A stretch of DNA of 64,000 nucleotides from an uncultured Verrucomicrobiota bacterium (GCA_903953565.1 CAJBKE010000065.1:1-64000), one strand, 5' to 3'. Shown: positions 27,650 to 37,335, numbered from the stretch's first letter. The notes: generated by a model from the letters alone, not told the origin. Numbers and translations: made by a program.

Positions 27650-28761
27650 TCTTACTGCAAGCCAGGGACGCGCTGTTCTCCCGGCTCGGCCAGCCGAATG
27701 CCTGCCGCATTCTGCTCGCGATTGTCGCCGCTATCTCCTGCCTCGCGGTTTACGTGCCGTTCTGGGCCGGCGATCCGAGCATTCCGGTGCGGTATTGGGA
27801 CGGCCCGAATTACCTTTATGTGGCCAAGACGCTTTATGACATTCCCACGGACCATCCGCTCCGGGCCTACGGGAACCCGCCTGCTTACTTCGCCTGCCAC
27901 CTGCCCCTTTATCCGGCGGCCATCCGCTTGCTTTCCTTCGTCGGGTATCCCGCGGGCATGCTGGCGGCCACGATACTCTTCACCGTTCTGGCCACGCTGG
28001 CCTTCTACCAGTTGCTGATCGAGAGCAAGGCGGTTGCGCATCCTCTGTGGTCGGCGGTGATTTCGCTTTTCTTGCCGGCGCGCTGGCTCCTCTACCACAG
28101 CGTTGGGGCAACCGAGGCGCCATTCCTGCTGCTCGTCTTTCTCTCCATGCTGGCGTATTTGCGAGGGCACTACGCCGCGGCTTTCCTGCTGGCGGGACTG
28201 TCGGGCATCACGCGAATCACCGGTCTTTTCCTCGGCCTTGTCTATCTGGTCATGCTGCTGCGGGAGAAAAAGTGGAGCAAAGTTCCATTGCTTGCCCTTG
28301 TTGCCACTCCTGTCCTCCTGCTTTTCACTTTCTACCACCACCAGTTCGGCGACTTCTTCGCTTATTTCTCGGAAAACGCGCGGTTGCTGCGGTGGCGGCC
28401 GGCGGACGTCTACTTCGCCATCCTCGGGATGGGCGATGCGCAGAGTTCGGAATTCCATTTGGCGATCTACGCGATCTACGGCATCGGGGTGCTCTTGCTT
28501 TGGCGCTTCCCTCTCTTTTTCGCCTACAGCGCCGTCTTCTACGCATTCAATCTGTTCCTTTTTCACGAGGACGTGAGCCGCATGATGATTCCCATCGCGC
28601 CGTTTGCTCTGATCGTCGCCTATGACCCGATCATCCGCACCCGTGCCTTCGCCGTCGCTGCGGTGGGCCTCGTCGTGTTGGCCTACATCTACGTGTGGGG
28701 CCTACTCCCGCACAATGTCGTGACCGAGGAATCTTGGCGAAAGCTGCTCGAGGTTTTGTAG
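27646..28761 (+). CDS. Polytopic membrane protein, GT-C glycosyltransferase-like
   Basis: This 371-residue protein has about nine hydrophobic segments. The first extracytoplasmic loop contains VRYWDGPNYLYVAKTLYD, similar to the WD-G/S-x-x-Y-x-x-I-A loop with the catalytic acid in PIG-V-like and other GT-C mannosyltransferases. A polyprenyl-phosphate sugar donor is therefore inferred, not shown. The start GTG overlaps the methyltransferase stop. It converges on the PfkB gene with only 10 bases between the stops. Confidence 0.75.
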   Translation: MILLQARDALFSRLGQPNACRILLAIVAAISCLAVYVPFWAGDPSIPVRYWDGPNYLYVAKTLYDIPTDHPLRAYGNPPAYFACHLPLYPAAIRLLSFVGYPAGMLAATILFTVLATLAFYQLLIESKAVAHPLWSAVISLFLPARWLLYHSVGATEAPFLLLVFLSMLAYLRGHYAAAFLLAGLSGITRITGLFLGLVYLVMLLREKKWSKVPLLALVATPVLLLFTFYHHQFGDFFAYFSENARLLRWRPADVYFAILGMGDAQSSEFHLAIYAIYGIGVLLLWRFPLFFAYSAVFYAFNLFLFHEDVSRMMIPIAPFALIVAYDPIIRTRAFAVAAVGLVVLAYIYVWGLLPHNVVTEESWRKLLEVL

Positions 28762-28771
28762 GCACAGCGGC

Positions 28772-29689
28772 TCAGGCCGCGGGTGGCAATACTTGCAGGG
28801 AGCGATTGACCAGCTTGTCCGGCCAGTGAGGCATGGCCCCGGCTTGCGAGACAACGAACGACGCCACTTCGGCGCCGAGCGGAGCCGCTTCACGCAAAGG
28901 CACCCCGAGCGCCAGCGCCGCCGACAAAATAGCCGTCATGGCATCACCCGCGCCCACCGTATCGCATAGCCCTGTCGCGACAGCCGGTTGCCGCCAACTG
29001 CGGCCGCGGTCGAAAATGTGCGAACCATCTTCACCGCAAGTCAGGACGACGCGCGGAAGCCGGAATTCGCGAACGAGACCATCGAGAAGCGCCGCGGCAT
29101 CGCCCCGCGCCCCGAGCAAACCCGAAACCAGCTGCAGTTCCTCGATATTCAGCTTGAGCAAGTCGCAATTGCGGAGCGTCCAGAGCACGATCTCCCCGTC
29201 GAAGAAAGGTTCCCGCAGATTGAGATCGGCCACAGCCAAGGCGCCGGCTGCGCGGGCCGTCGCGACCGCGGCACGGATGGAGGATCGCGAGACCGGGTGA
29301 CGTTGCGACAGGGTTCCGTAAACCACCACGGCCGCCGGAACTGCCATCGCGGAAGCCTGCGCTGTTTCTTCGATGAAATCCCACGCCGCGGGGGCAGCTA
29401 TGTCATAGACCGGACCGCGGGCGCCCGCGCGAACGTGGACCACGCCCGTAGGACGTGCTGCGTCCCATTGCACCTGACTGGTGTCGACGCCAGCTTCCGC
29501 GAGTTGGCGGCACAAATCGTGCCCGCGGGCATCGCGACCGACGCGCGAAAGAAGCGAGACCGCAACGGCGCGCGAATTGGCCAAATGAAAAGCAACATTG
29601 GCCGGCGCACCTCCCGCGCATTCACCCGACGGAAGCAGGTCGATCAAACACTCACCGACGCAAAGGACAAGATTCCCGGAAGTCTCCAA
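28772..29689 (-). CDS. PfkB-family carbohydrate kinase (fructokinase-like)
   Basis: This 305-residue ribokinase-fold enzyme has the N-terminal sugar-binding GGAPANVAFHLANS, which is the first PfkB signature, and the catalytic DTVGAGDAMTA with the general-base Asp. The opening VLCVGECLIDLLP is common in fructokinases. The exact sugar is not certain. It ends 10 bases from a convergent gene and starts 11 bases downstream of the FecR-like gene, so these two may be co-transcribed. Confidence 0.9.
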   Translation of the reverse strand: METSGNLVLCVGECLIDLLPSGECAGGAPANVAFHLANSRAVAVSLLSRVGRDARGHDLCRQLAEAGVDTSQVQWDAARPTGVVHVRAGARGPVYDIAAPAAWDFIEETAQASAMAVPAAVVVYGTLSQRHPVSRSSIRAAVATARAAGALAVADLNLREPFFDGEIVLWTLRNCDLLKLNIEELQLVSGLLGARGDAAALLDGLVREFRLPRVVLTCGEDGSHIFDRGRSWRQPAVATGLCDTVGAGDAMTAILSAALALGVPLREAAPLGAEVASFVVSQAGAMPHWPDKLVNRSLQVLPPAA

Positions 29690-29700
29690 AGAGAGCAGCT

Positions 29701-30705
29701 TTACGGACTGACGGGAGTCGGGCGCGGCGTGATCGTCGGACTGGGCGTGGGCGTGGGACGTGGCGTGATCGTCGGGCTGGGCACGGGCGTCGGGCGTGGC
29801 GTGATCGTCGGGCTGGGCACGGGCGTGGGGCGCGGCGTGATCGTCGGGCTGGGCACGGGCGTGGGGCGCGGCGTGATCGTCGGGCTGGGCACGGGCGTGG
29901 GGCGTGGCGTGATCGTCGGGCTGGGCGCTGCGGCAGGGGCGATGATGGGGAGCGGCCCGGGCTCGACAAAGGAAGTGGTCGCTGTCGTCGGGGCGGGAGC
30001 AATCGAAGGGATGGCGCCCATCGGGGAGAGGGGAAGACTCGCGATGCGCGTTGTGGAAGCTTGGCTGATCTCGGTGATTTGGGTTCCGCCCGTCGAACTG
30101 GAAATGGTTGTGGCGCCTTTGTTGACCGCGCCATCGAGCACAACCATCAATCCGTCGCCAAGCGTCAAAGGATCACCTTCGGTCGTCGTGACGATCCCCG
30201 AACCCGCAACGGAAGCAACTGTCACATTGCCCCCGGGAAGCGTGGCGGAAGATGCACTCACATAGGTGACGCCCGAGGTCACGGGACTGAAGCTACCTTT
30301 CGGAGTAACAACGACCACTGCCGCGGCGTCTGAACTTGTTCCGGTAGCGTGAACAACCAGACCACCCGAAATGAGATTCAACGATACGCGTGGGATGGTG
30401 TTTCCGTCGGAGTCGAGGCCACCGCTCGGATCGATCGCTCCGATCGTGACCTGAGCATCGGGCTGTAATTCAATGAAGAGACCGGGCGCAATTTCCATGA
30501 CGATGAAGCCGTCATTTCCGGTTGTCACGGACGCACCTTCAGGCAATGGCTCGCCGACTTTGGCGTCTGCGTTGCTCGAGACTCCCTCAACGACAATGTC
30601 CGCCGTTCCCTCGGCCTGACGCACGGTGCCAGCATGAACCAGAGCAGGCCCGCAAAACAGGGCGGCAAGGGCAATAATCAGCCTTGAACAAGACGTAGTT
30701 CGCAC
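29701..30705 (-). CDS. Secreted FecR-domain protein with Pro/Thr repeat tail
   Basis: This 334-residue protein has a signal peptide (about residues 1-25) and a FecR-like beta domain (about 26-190; EGASVTTGNDGFIVMEIAPG and LNLISGGLVVHATG). A linker is followed by a C-terminal tail of six tandem PSPTITPRPTPV units. FecR domains of this secreted type are widespread in Verrucomicrobiota and are often surface proteins, unlike the anti-sigma FecR. No membrane anchor is seen at the C-terminus. The tail resembles proline/threonine linkers or wall-spanning stalks. Confidence 0.85.
   Translation of the reverse strand: MRTTSCSRLIIALAALFCGPALVHAGTVRQAEGTADIVVEGVSSNADAKVGEPLPEGASVTTGNDGFIVMEIAPGLFIELQPDAQVTIGAIDPSGGLDSDGNTIPRVSLNLISGGLVVHATGTSSDAAAVVVVTPKGSFSPVTSGVTYVSASSATLPGGNVTVASVAGSGIVTTTEGDPLTLGDGLMVVLDGAVNKGATTISSSTGGTQITEISQASTTRIASLPLSPMGAIPSIAPAPTTATTSFVEPGPLPIIAPAAAPSPTITPRPTPVPSPTITPRPTPVPSPTITPRPTPVPSPTITPRPTPVPSPTITPRPTPTPSPTITPRPTPVSP
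29710..29925 (-). repeat. Six tandem 36-bp coding repeats
   Basis: Six units of 36 bp encode PSPTITPRPTPV in the tail of the FecR-like protein. The marker GATCGTCGG (plus strand) recurs every 36 bases at 29731, 29767, 29803, 29839, 29875 and 29911. Units are almost identical, so copy-number change is likely. Confidence 0.95.
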
Positions 30706-30821
30706 CGCATTAGTGACGCTCCAAGACTCCGTGAAGTCAAACTGTTTCCGAAGGAATTTTCCCCGGACTGCGCAGTGGGCTGCCTCCCGAGTAAGTCGAA
30801 GTCTTATGCTTCACGTGTTCT

Positions 30822-30938
30822 CGGGTAGGGCGGGGCCTTTGCCTATGGGCCATCTCCACTGCGTTCCGGTTGGACCCGCCGCGTTCCCCCAGAGAAGGGC
30901 GATTATCCCGGCGCGCCGAGGATGTCGCGCCCTACCCG
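30822..30938. repeat. Large inverted-repeat element CGGGTAGGGCG
   Basis: A 117-bp element bounded by the perfect 11-bp inverted repeat CGGGTAGGGCG / CGCCCTACCCG. Inside are GC-rich palindromic halves and a 34-base segment (30838-30871) that matches 28 of 34 bases of the loop insert in the repeat at 54466. It occupies the middle of the 296-bp gap between the FecR-like and TPR genes; no coding sequence is seen in that gap. Confidence 0.75.
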
Positions 30939-31001
30939 TCTGGCTCACGTTGACCCCCTGGTTTCTCCCGCCACACACGCGCCAGCGTGCGAATGCAGGG
31001 A

Positions 31002-31667
31002 CTAGGGGGCAGGCGGAGGGGATGGTGGCATTGCGGCTGCAGGCCGGAGGCGGGCCAGTTCCGCCGCCGCAATCATGGCTGCAGGGGTTTCACTATGCAA
31101 TGTACCCACCGACTCCAGAACGGCACGGGCCTCTCCTTGCGAACCCATTTGGCCAAGCAGCTTGGCTTCGGCGAGCAAAGCCAGCGGAGCGGCATAGGAA
31201 GCAGCGTATTGCGAGGAAGCCACGCGGTAGGCCTCGAGAGCCCCGTTATTCTCAGCCTGCATTTGCCGCAGTTCGCCGAGCGTCAACCAAGCCGCGCCGG
31301 CCAGGGGATGCTGTGGCTGCGCCTTGAGGAAGTTCTCCAACTCCCCCGCAGCACCCGCGAGATCGCCGGACGCACGAAGGGATTCGGCCACTTGCAACTG
31401 CGCGTTGCCCGCCGGGACCGTGCCCGGATACTTCGCCACCACCTCGCGCCAAGCCGCGGCATCGCCCGCCGTGCCATAAAGCGCCTCGGCCGCGGCAAGA
31501 TGCCGAGCCGACCAGAACTTCCAAACCCCCACCGCGAGAATGAGCGCGACCACACCGGCCAAACCCCACGCGAATTTTTTCCAATGCTCCTGCCAAAAAA
31601 GGTCGCTGTCGGAAAACTCCACCACCGGCTCGAGCGCCGGACGCAAAACGGATCTTGGCTCTTCCAT
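31002..31667 (-). CDS. Membrane-anchored TPR protein (YfgM-like)
   Basis: This 221-residue protein has a cytoplasmic N-terminus, one membrane segment (about residues 33-51), and then TPR-like helices rich in Ala (SLRASGDLAGAAGELENFLK). The layout resembles YfgM/tetratricopeptide proteins that act near the Sec translocon. The C-terminus is Pro-rich. The start MEEPRSVLRP at 31667 is 10 bases after the cysK stop, so it is likely in an operon with cysK. Assignment to YfgM is by architecture only. Confidence 0.75.
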   Translation of the reverse strand: MEEPRSVLRPALEPVVEFSDSDLFWQEHWKKFAWGLAGVVALILAVGVWKFWSARHLAAAEALYGTAGDAAAWREVVAKYPGTVPAGNAQLQVAESLRASGDLAGAAGELENFLKAQPQHPLAGAAWLTLGELRQMQAENNGALEAYRVASSQYAASYAAPLALLAEAKLLGQMGSQGEARAVLESVGTLHSETPAAMIAAAELARLRPAAAMPPSPPPAP

Positions 31668-31677
31668 AAGATCGTGG

Positions 31678-32643
31678 TCAGGAATTCGCGGCCGCACGCG
31701 CCTCGTCGGCCAGCGCGGTGCTGAGGTAACGCTCGCCGGTCGAACAGGCCACGGTGACGATGAGCTTGCCTTTGTTCTCGGGGCGCTTGGCCAGTTCCAT
31801 CGCCGCGTGCACATTGGCGCCGGAGCTGATGCCTCCGAGGATCCCCTCTTCCTTGGCCAAACGACGCGCCATGGCAAAGGCGTCATCGTTCGAAACGGTC
31901 AGAACTTCGTCGACCACGTCGAGATGCAAATTGTCCGGAACGAACCCTGCACCCGTGCCTTGGATTTTGTGCGGACCGGGTTTGACCGGCTCGCCGGCGC
32001 GCGTCTGTGAAATAACCGGCGAATCCTTTGGTTCGACCGCAACAATCTTAACGCCGGATTTCCGCTTCTTGAGCACTTCGCCCACGCCGGTGCAGGTGCC
32101 TCCGGTGCCGACCGCGGAGACGAAGATGTCGATCTTGCCATCCGTGTCATCCCAAACCTCTTCCGCCGTGGTCTTGGCATGCACGTCGGGGTTGGCCGGA
32201 TTTTTGAACTGCTGCGGCATCCAACCGTTCGGCGTGTTTTTCAAAATCTCCTCCGCCTTGGCAATCGCGCCCTTCATGCCTTCGGCGCCGGGCGTGAGCA
32301 CGAGCTGCGCTCCGAGCATGGCGAGCAACGTGCGACGCTCGACGCTCATCGTCTCGGGCATGGTGAGGATAAGCTTGTAGCCCTTGGCTGCCGCAACAAA
32401 GGCCAGCGCAATGCCCGTGTTGCCGCTCGTCGGCTCGATGATGATGGTCTCCTTTTTAAGGACGCCCTTCTTCTCGGCATCTTCGATCATGGCCATGCCG
32501 ATGCGGTCCTTCACGCTGCCGAGCGGATTGAAAAATTCGCATTTCACCGCGATGGTCGCGCCCGCGCCTTCGCTGATTCGGTTGAGTTTGACCAGCGGCG
32601 TGCGGCCGACGGTTTCGACGATATTGTTGTAAAGTTTACCCAT
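31678..32643 (-). CDS. cysK: Cysteine synthase A
   Basis: This 321-residue O-acetylserine sulfhydrylase has the PLP lysine in [14 protein letters not shown], the substrate loop [11 protein letters not shown] and the phosphate-binding [10 protein letters not shown]. It makes cysteine from O-acetylserine and sulfide. The start [20 protein letters not shown] at 32643 is typical of the family; upstream codons lack similarity. Confidence 0.96.
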   Translation of the reverse strand: MGKLYNNIVETVGRTPLVKLNRISEGAGATIAVKCEFFNPLGSVKDRIGMAMIEDAEKKGVLKKETIIIEPTSGNTGIALAFVAAAKGYKLILTMPETMSVERRTLLAMLGAQLVLTPGAEGMKGAIAKAEEILKNTPNGWMPQQFKNPANPDVHAKTTAEEVWDDTDGKIDIFVSAVGTGGTCTGVGEVLKKRKSGVKIVAVEPKDSPVISQTRAGEPVKPGPHKIQGTGAGFVPDNLHLDVVDEVLTVSNDDAFAMARRLAKEEGILGGISSGANVHAAMELAKRPENKGKLIVTVACSTGERYLSTALADEARAAANS

Positions 32644-32747
32644 GGTTGGTCCGCCCGTTTCCGGGGAATCACGTTGCATAGATTCAACCGGGCGACAGAT
32701 CAATGTTCGATTTCGGAGCGCCGACACCGGCAAGACCGGCTTGATAG

Positions 32748-32783
32748 CAAGATCCCGGATCTTGGGATGCCTGACGTCCCAAG
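32748..32783. repeat. Two overlapping hairpins sharing CTTG
   Basis: CAAGATCCCGGATCTTG (32748-32764) and CTTGGGATGCCTGACGTCCCAAG (32761-32783) share the bases CTTG, so only one stem can fully form at a time. They lie in the 278-bp gap between cysK and a PEP-CTERM gene; the rest of the gap shows no gene. Confidence 0.5.
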
Positions 32784-32921
32784 TAAATCACTGTCGCTGA
32801 AAGCGTTGAGCGTCATCGCTTGCAGCACGTAACCACGCGCTTGCGATGTCGGCAGTTTTCCGTGCGAAGAATGTGGGATTTTCCTTGCACCAAGCAGCTT
32901 TCCGCGTAGAGTTTTTCCACC

Positions 32922-33602
32922 ATGAAAAGAACGTTCCTCACCTTGGCGACTGTCGTCATCACAGCCTGCGCAGCGACTTATGACGCAGAGGCCCAACCAA
33001 ATACTTACACCAACAGCTCTGCCTTTTTCGCGGCGATTAGCGCGAGCAATTATACAGAAACCTTCAACAGCATTCCGGGTGCGAATTTTGTCACCACGCC
33101 GACCAACTTCAGCGGCAACGGGTTCAGCTTCACGGCGACCACGGATACCAACGGCCCCCTTCCTCCTCCGGACAACAATCGGCTCTGGGGCCTGACCAAC
33201 GGCGGCGGCGGCGACCGCTGGTTGACCATGTTTTACCCCAATTACGGTTTGGTCTTCACCAACTTCAGCCTCAACGTCTCGGCCATCGGCGGCAACTTCT
33301 TCGCCACCGATGACCTCGGCTTCTTCACCAATTCTCCGATCAATGTGAGCATCCTGCTTTCGGACTCCAGCACTTTCAGCACCAACTTCACGGCTTCTTC
33401 GGTCTCGAGCTTCCTCGGCGTGACCTTTAACACCAATGTTTCGATCTCGTCACTAGTCATCTCCAATCTCAACGTTCAACCGCAGTTTCCCACGGCCAAC
33501 AATCTCATCATCGGCGTGGTGCCCGAACCTTCGACCTACGCATTGCTCGGATTGGCTGCGGCGGGATTTGCCGGCTACGTCATTCGTCGCCGACGCGCTT
33601 GA
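32922..33602 (+). CDS. PEP-CTERM surface protein 1
   Basis: This 226-residue protein has a signal peptide (about residues 1-24), a Ser/Thr/Asn-rich beta domain and the exosortase sorting signal: VPEPSTYALLG, a hydrophobic helix and a final RRRRA. PEP-CTERM proteins are exported, cleaved by exosortase at the outer surface and often linked to exopolysaccharide. It differs in sequence from the two other PEP-CTERM proteins nearby. No exosortase gene is in the window. Confidence 0.9.
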   Translation: MKRTFLTLATVVITACAATYDAEAQPNTYTNSSAFFAAISASNYTETFNSIPGANFVTTPTNFSGNGFSFTATTDTNGPLPPPDNNRLWGLTNGGGGDRWLTMFYPNYGLVFTNFSLNVSAIGGNFFATDDLGFFTNSPINVSILLSDSSTFSTNFTASSVSSFLGVTFNTNVSISSLVISNLNVQPQFPTANNLIIGVVPEPSTYALLGLAAAGFAGYVIRRRRA

Positions 33603-33635
33603 TTTCGCGCGCGGTCTAATATTCCGATCCGCCGG

Positions 33636-34598
33636 TTACTGCGCCGGCGGCAAACTCTTCAGCGCCGCGGCGGCTTGTTCATGGCCGCCCTTCGCGGCCA
33701 TCTCCAGATAGTCGCGCGCCAAGGCACGGCGCTCGGCGAGCTTGTCGGAGAACATGTAGAGCCACGCTATGACAAACTGCGCCTCGTGGTCGCCCCGTTC
33801 CGCGAGAGGTTTGAGCAGGGCCTCGGCCGCGACTTCGTCCTTGGCCAAACGGTATTCGCCGCGGGCCAGGGCAGCGGCGAGAAAGAGCGCGGCCTGACGG
33901 CTCCCGGCCTCCGCGGCGCGCTTGAGCCAGTTCACGCCCTCGGCCTTTTGCGCCGCGTCGTCCGACTCGACGAGCAGGCATCCAAGAGAAAATTGCGCCG
34001 GAATGTGGCTCTGTGCGGCGGCCCGCCGTCCCCACTCGGTCGCGGCCTTTTTGTCCGCCGTCGTGCCGCGGCCAGCGGCATACATGGCGGCCAGCTGATA
34101 TTGCGCGTCGGCCATGCCGCGGGCGGCCGCTTCCTTCATGTAGGCAAAAGCCTCCACGTCCGAGGCCGGCATGCCGCGGCCGGCCGCAGCCATGCCGGCG
34201 AGCTCATACTGCGCCTCGCCATCACCTTGTCCCGCCACCAATTGCAACAAGCGGACGGCCTTTTGCCAGCGTTCGGGATCGTTTTCGGCCCGCGCGTAAA
34301 GCACTCCCAGGCGCGTCTGCGCCCAGACCTGACCCTCATCAGCAGCTGCCGAATACTGCGCCTCGAGGATGCTTGGGTCGGTCAGAGTGGCTCCCTGCGC
34401 CGAAGTCAACGAATCAGCTACCGCCTCATCCGGCGCCGCCATCACTTGCTCCCAAACAACGCGCCCGGCCGGCTTGGGCATGAGGCCGGGGTTGCGCTCG
34501 CTCTCCGGCCAAGCCGGCTGCTCGGGGGAACGCGGGCAGCCCGCCAGCAAAGCGGCCAAGGAAACAAAAATAGATATCCTTAGAGCCTTCGCCACCAT
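33636..34598 (-). CDS. Sel1-repeat lipoprotein
   Basis: This 320-residue protein has a lipoprotein signal (VSLAALLAGC, Cys20) and about six Sel1-type repeats (e.g. GEAQYELAGMAAAGRGMPAS, ADAQYQLAAMYAAGRGTTAD) from about residue 85 to the end. Such repeats form a superhelix for protein contacts. It is convergent to the PEP-CTERM gene at 32922 and divergent from the next one. The start at 34598 was chosen because the signal peptide begins there. Confidence 0.88.
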   Translation of the reverse strand: MVAKALRISIFVSLAALLAGCPRSPEQPAWPESERNPGLMPKPAGRVVWEQVMAAPDEAVADSLTSAQGATLTDPSILEAQYSAAADEGQVWAQTRLGVLYARAENDPERWQKAVRLLQLVAGQGDGEAQYELAGMAAAGRGMPASDVEAFAYMKEAAARGMADAQYQLAAMYAAGRGTTADKKAATEWGRRAAAQSHIPAQFSLGCLLVESDDAAQKAEGVNWLKRAAEAGSRQAALFLAAALARGEYRLAKDEVAAEALLKPLAERGDHEAQFVIAWLYMFSDKLAERRALARDYLEMAAKGGHEQAAAALKSLPPAQ

Positions 34599-34757
34599 TG
34601 CGGGGCTCAACGTAGGGGCACACTCACCGGAACTCAATCCCGTTGCATGGCGCATTCTCCCCGGAAACCTCGGGCCAGAATAAAAGTTCCGGTTGTCAAC
34701 AGAAGGTCCAGATGCTACCGGTGCTTGCGAAAAGGCCCCAAAGACGAAACTCGGACC

Positions 34758-35489
34758 GTGAATCAAAAATTTCATGTCATTTTGCTTGCGGCTTTCGCTG
34801 GTAGCGCGCTGCACGCCGCACAGGTGACCAACGTCATCGACGACCTGACCACGGCGCAGACCCTGCAGGCTGAAAACGCGACCTCGACCAATACGGCGAC
34901 CGCAGCCGGAGCAATCGGCGGGTTTCGCACCACCATCCTTAATTCGGCCGGCAACAATGAAGGAGAACCGACGGGTATCGCGGTGAATGCCGGGACCCAA
35001 AGAATGTCCCTCGCTACTCCCGAAGGAGCCACTTCAACTTTCCAACTGCTCTGGGGCGGTGCCAACGGGACGGCGGGACTCGGCGGCGTCGACTTCGGCG
35101 CCGGCCAGCCGCTGGACCTCTTCACCAGCGTGCTGTCCTTCTCGCTCCGCTCCACCGATCAAGCGAGCAACTTCACGTGGACCTTCACGGACACGCTGGG
35201 CAACAGCGCCTCGTACACCGGCAACTTTACCGTGCATTCGTCGGCCAGTCCCCCGCTCGGCTACAACATCCTCTTGAGTTCCTTCTCCAATTCCCCGGCA
35301 GTCAACTGGAACGCTATCGACTTCATCGCCTTCTCCGGCGGCGGCGTCGACAGTCTGGACATGAGTATTCCCGCGCCATTCGCAGTCGTGGCCAGCACCG
35401 TGCCGGAACCGGGCACTTGGATGCTCTTCGCTTCGGGATTGGTCCTCGCAATCATCATGGTTCGCAGACAGGCGACTCGCCGCAGCTGA
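34758..35489 (+). CDS. PEP-CTERM surface protein 2
   Basis: This 243-residue protein has a probable GTG start at 34758 followed by a signal peptide (FHVILLAAFAGSALHA). The C-terminal sorting signal is VPEPGTWMLF, a hydrophobic helix and VRRQATRRS. The mature part is clearly paralogous to the protein at 37438: DDLTTAQTLQAENATSTNT against DDFTTTQTANALNSTATNT, and both share AGLGGxDF, LRSxDxASxxTWxFxDT and the ending SGGG. Function unknown; probably a beta-sandwich surface protein. Confidence 0.88.
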   Translation: MNQKFHVILLAAFAGSALHAAQVTNVIDDLTTAQTLQAENATSTNTATAAGAIGGFRTTILNSAGNNEGEPTGIAVNAGTQRMSLATPEGATSTFQLLWGGANGTAGLGGVDFGAGQPLDLFTSVLSFSLRSTDQASNFTWTFTDTLGNSASYTGNFTVHSSASPPLGYNILLSSFSNSPAVNWNAIDFIAFSGGGVDSLDMSIPAPFAVVASTVPEPGTWMLFASGLVLAIIMVRRQATRRS

Positions 35490-35586
35490 GATCCCGCGTA
35501 ATCACCCCGCCGACGACCCCGGCCCCTCAGGCCACAAAAGCTTTTTTTGCACCGCGGGGCCAAAGGGGATACTTGATTTGGCCGAC

Positions 35587-37335
35587 ATGCCGGAAACAAC
35601 ACCACGGAGGAGCAGACGCCGCAGCCGGAAAAGGCTGCTGCGCCGTCCGTGGTTCATTGTCCTTGTCGCGGGTCTCGTGCTCGCAGTCGGTTTCTATGTT
35701 TTCACCGGCTGGCGCGCGCGTGACCTTGCCGGCAAAGCGCGGGAAAATTTCGAGAAAGGTAACTACCGCATGGCTTGGCTGCAACTGGGCAGCGCGCGAG
35801 AGCTGAGAGCCGGAGATTCAGAAGTGCTTCGCACGGGCGCCTTGCTCGAGGCGAAATTCGGGCGCCCCGAAGCTCTGGCCGCCTGGCAAGAATTGGAAAG
35901 CAGGGGCGCGCTGCGCGACGAAGATCTCGACGACAAGGTCCAGCTGGCGATGCGATTCGGCAGCGAAGAGGATTTCGAAGAAGCCGTGCGCAAGCTCGAA
36001 GCTTCCGGCGCGGGCGACGAAGCGCTGAGCTTGCGCGCTTCACGTGCCGCCCTGCGCGGCGATTTGGACCGGGCCATCGCCGAAGCGCGCCGGGCTGTTC
36101 GAATGACGGGAAAACCAGCAACTCAACTGGAACTCGCCCGCCTGCTGGGCCAACGCCACGGCCACGTGCTCCGCAATTACGGGAAGCCCGCGGCAGCGGA
36201 TCTGCCGGCCCTGCAGGAAGTGGTCCTCATCATCGACGGATTGCAGGGCAGCGAACTTTCCGAGGCGGCCTTGGCCTTGGGTCTGGGTTCGGCCGCCGCC
36301 GACAACCGAACCAAAAAAAGATGGGCCGAGGCTGGCATGAAGAACGTTGCACCGTCGAATCCTGCGCTGCTTCCCGCGGCGGAGTTCCTTGTGCGCAGCG
36401 GCGACGCATCGGCCAAAGAAATGCAGAGCCGCCTGCGGCCCGTCTATGACACAGCCACGGTGGCACAGCGCGCCGAACTCGCGCTCTGGCTTTCCCGCCA
36501 AGGCCTGCCCAAGGACGGTCTGAGCCTCGTCACGGCACAGGAAGCAGCGGATGACCTGCCCGCATTTTTGGCCCGCACGGATGCCATGGCCCGTCTGGCC
36601 AATTGGCGAGGCGTCCTCGAGGCGACCGAAACCGCCGAGAAGGTGCCTGACTCCATGCGCCAACTCACGCGCGTCTGGGCGCTGGTCAATCTGGATAACG
36701 GCGTGGCCATGGGCCCCTCGGTGACCCAGGCCGTGGAAGCAGCCGTCCAAGCCGCAGCAAGGGAAAAAAAGCTTCGCCCCATGCTGGAGTCTCTGGACGT
36801 GATCGGCGCAGGCACGGCAACCGACGGGAAACTGGCGCAGCTTTGCGCCGATCCCGAAGTGGCGGACATGGCTTTCTCCCTCTTGCGCGAACGTGTCGGT
36901 CGCACCGGCGGCACGGATGCTTTGGAAGCGGCCTACGCACGCGCCCTCAAGGCGGCGCCCGGCGGACACTCGGTGCAAGATCACGGCCGTTACCTCGAAC
37001 TTTTCCGCAGCTTGCGTCTCGAATCAAAAGACACCGCGGCGGCCATAGTCAGCCGTCCGTCCGAGGTGTCCCCGCGCATCACGCACGCTCTCCTCATGTT
37101 GCGGCGCAATGATCCGGCGGCAGCCAAGGCAACGTTCGACGATTTGACCGTGTTCTTTGACCAATTGCTCCCTTCGCAGCAGGTCGTGGTCGCGGCCTTC
37201 ACCGCGGGCACGGGCGATGAAGTTCTGGCGCGTAAAATGCGGGGGGTCATCGATAAGAAGGTTCTCACACCGGGCGAAGCTGCCGTGCTCGAGCAATGGG
37301 TGCCTCTGGATGAGAATGCTGCACCCCGTCGGTGA
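35587..37335 (+). CDS. Membrane-anchored helical-repeat protein
   Basis: This 582-residue protein has a basic N-terminus (RRSRRRSRKRLLRR), one membrane segment (about residues 23-42) and a long Ala/Leu-rich helical region with TPR-like units (KARENFEKGNYRMAWLQLGS, ALSLRASRAALRGDLDRAIA). I do not recognise a specific family. It sits between two paralogous PEP-CTERM genes on the same strand, suggesting a role in the same surface system, but this is context only. The ATG at 35587 was chosen over a TTG three codons earlier. Confidence 0.8.
   Translation: MPETTPRRSRRRSRKRLLRRPWFIVLVAGLVLAVGFYVFTGWRARDLAGKARENFEKGNYRMAWLQLGSARELRAGDSEVLRTGALLEAKFGRPEALAAWQELESRGALRDEDLDDKVQLAMRFGSEEDFEEAVRKLEASGAGDEALSLRASRAALRGDLDRAIAEARRAVRMTGKPATQLELARLLGQRHGHVLRNYGKPAAADLPALQEVVLIIDGLQGSELSEAALALGLGSAAADNRTKKRWAEAGMKNVAPSNPALLPAAEFLVRSGDASAKEMQSRLRPVYDTATVAQRAELALWLSRQGLPKDGLSLVTAQEAADDLPAFLARTDAMARLANWRGVLEATETAEKVPDSMRQLTRVWALVNLDNGVAMGPSVTQAVEAAVQAAAREKKLRPMLESLDVIGAGTATDGKLAQLCADPEVADMAFSLLRERVGRTGGTDALEAAYARALKAAPGGHSVQDHGRYLELFRSLRLESKDTAAAIVSRPSEVSPRITHALLMLRRNDPAAAKATFDDLTVFFDQLLPSQQVVVAAFTAGTGDEVLARKMRGVIDKKVLTPGEAAVLEQWVPLDENAAPRR

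Noticed and set aside
29710-29925. Regular 36-bp repeats considered as a CRISPR array
   Set aside because: Units are directly adjacent with no unique spacers and encode a Pro/Thr repeat in frame with a real gene; no cas genes nearby.
30713-31327. 204-codon plus-strand frame across the inverted-repeat element
   Set aside because: It runs through the palindromic element and antisense to the TPR gene; composition is Arg/Pro/Ala-rich, consistent with a shadow frame.
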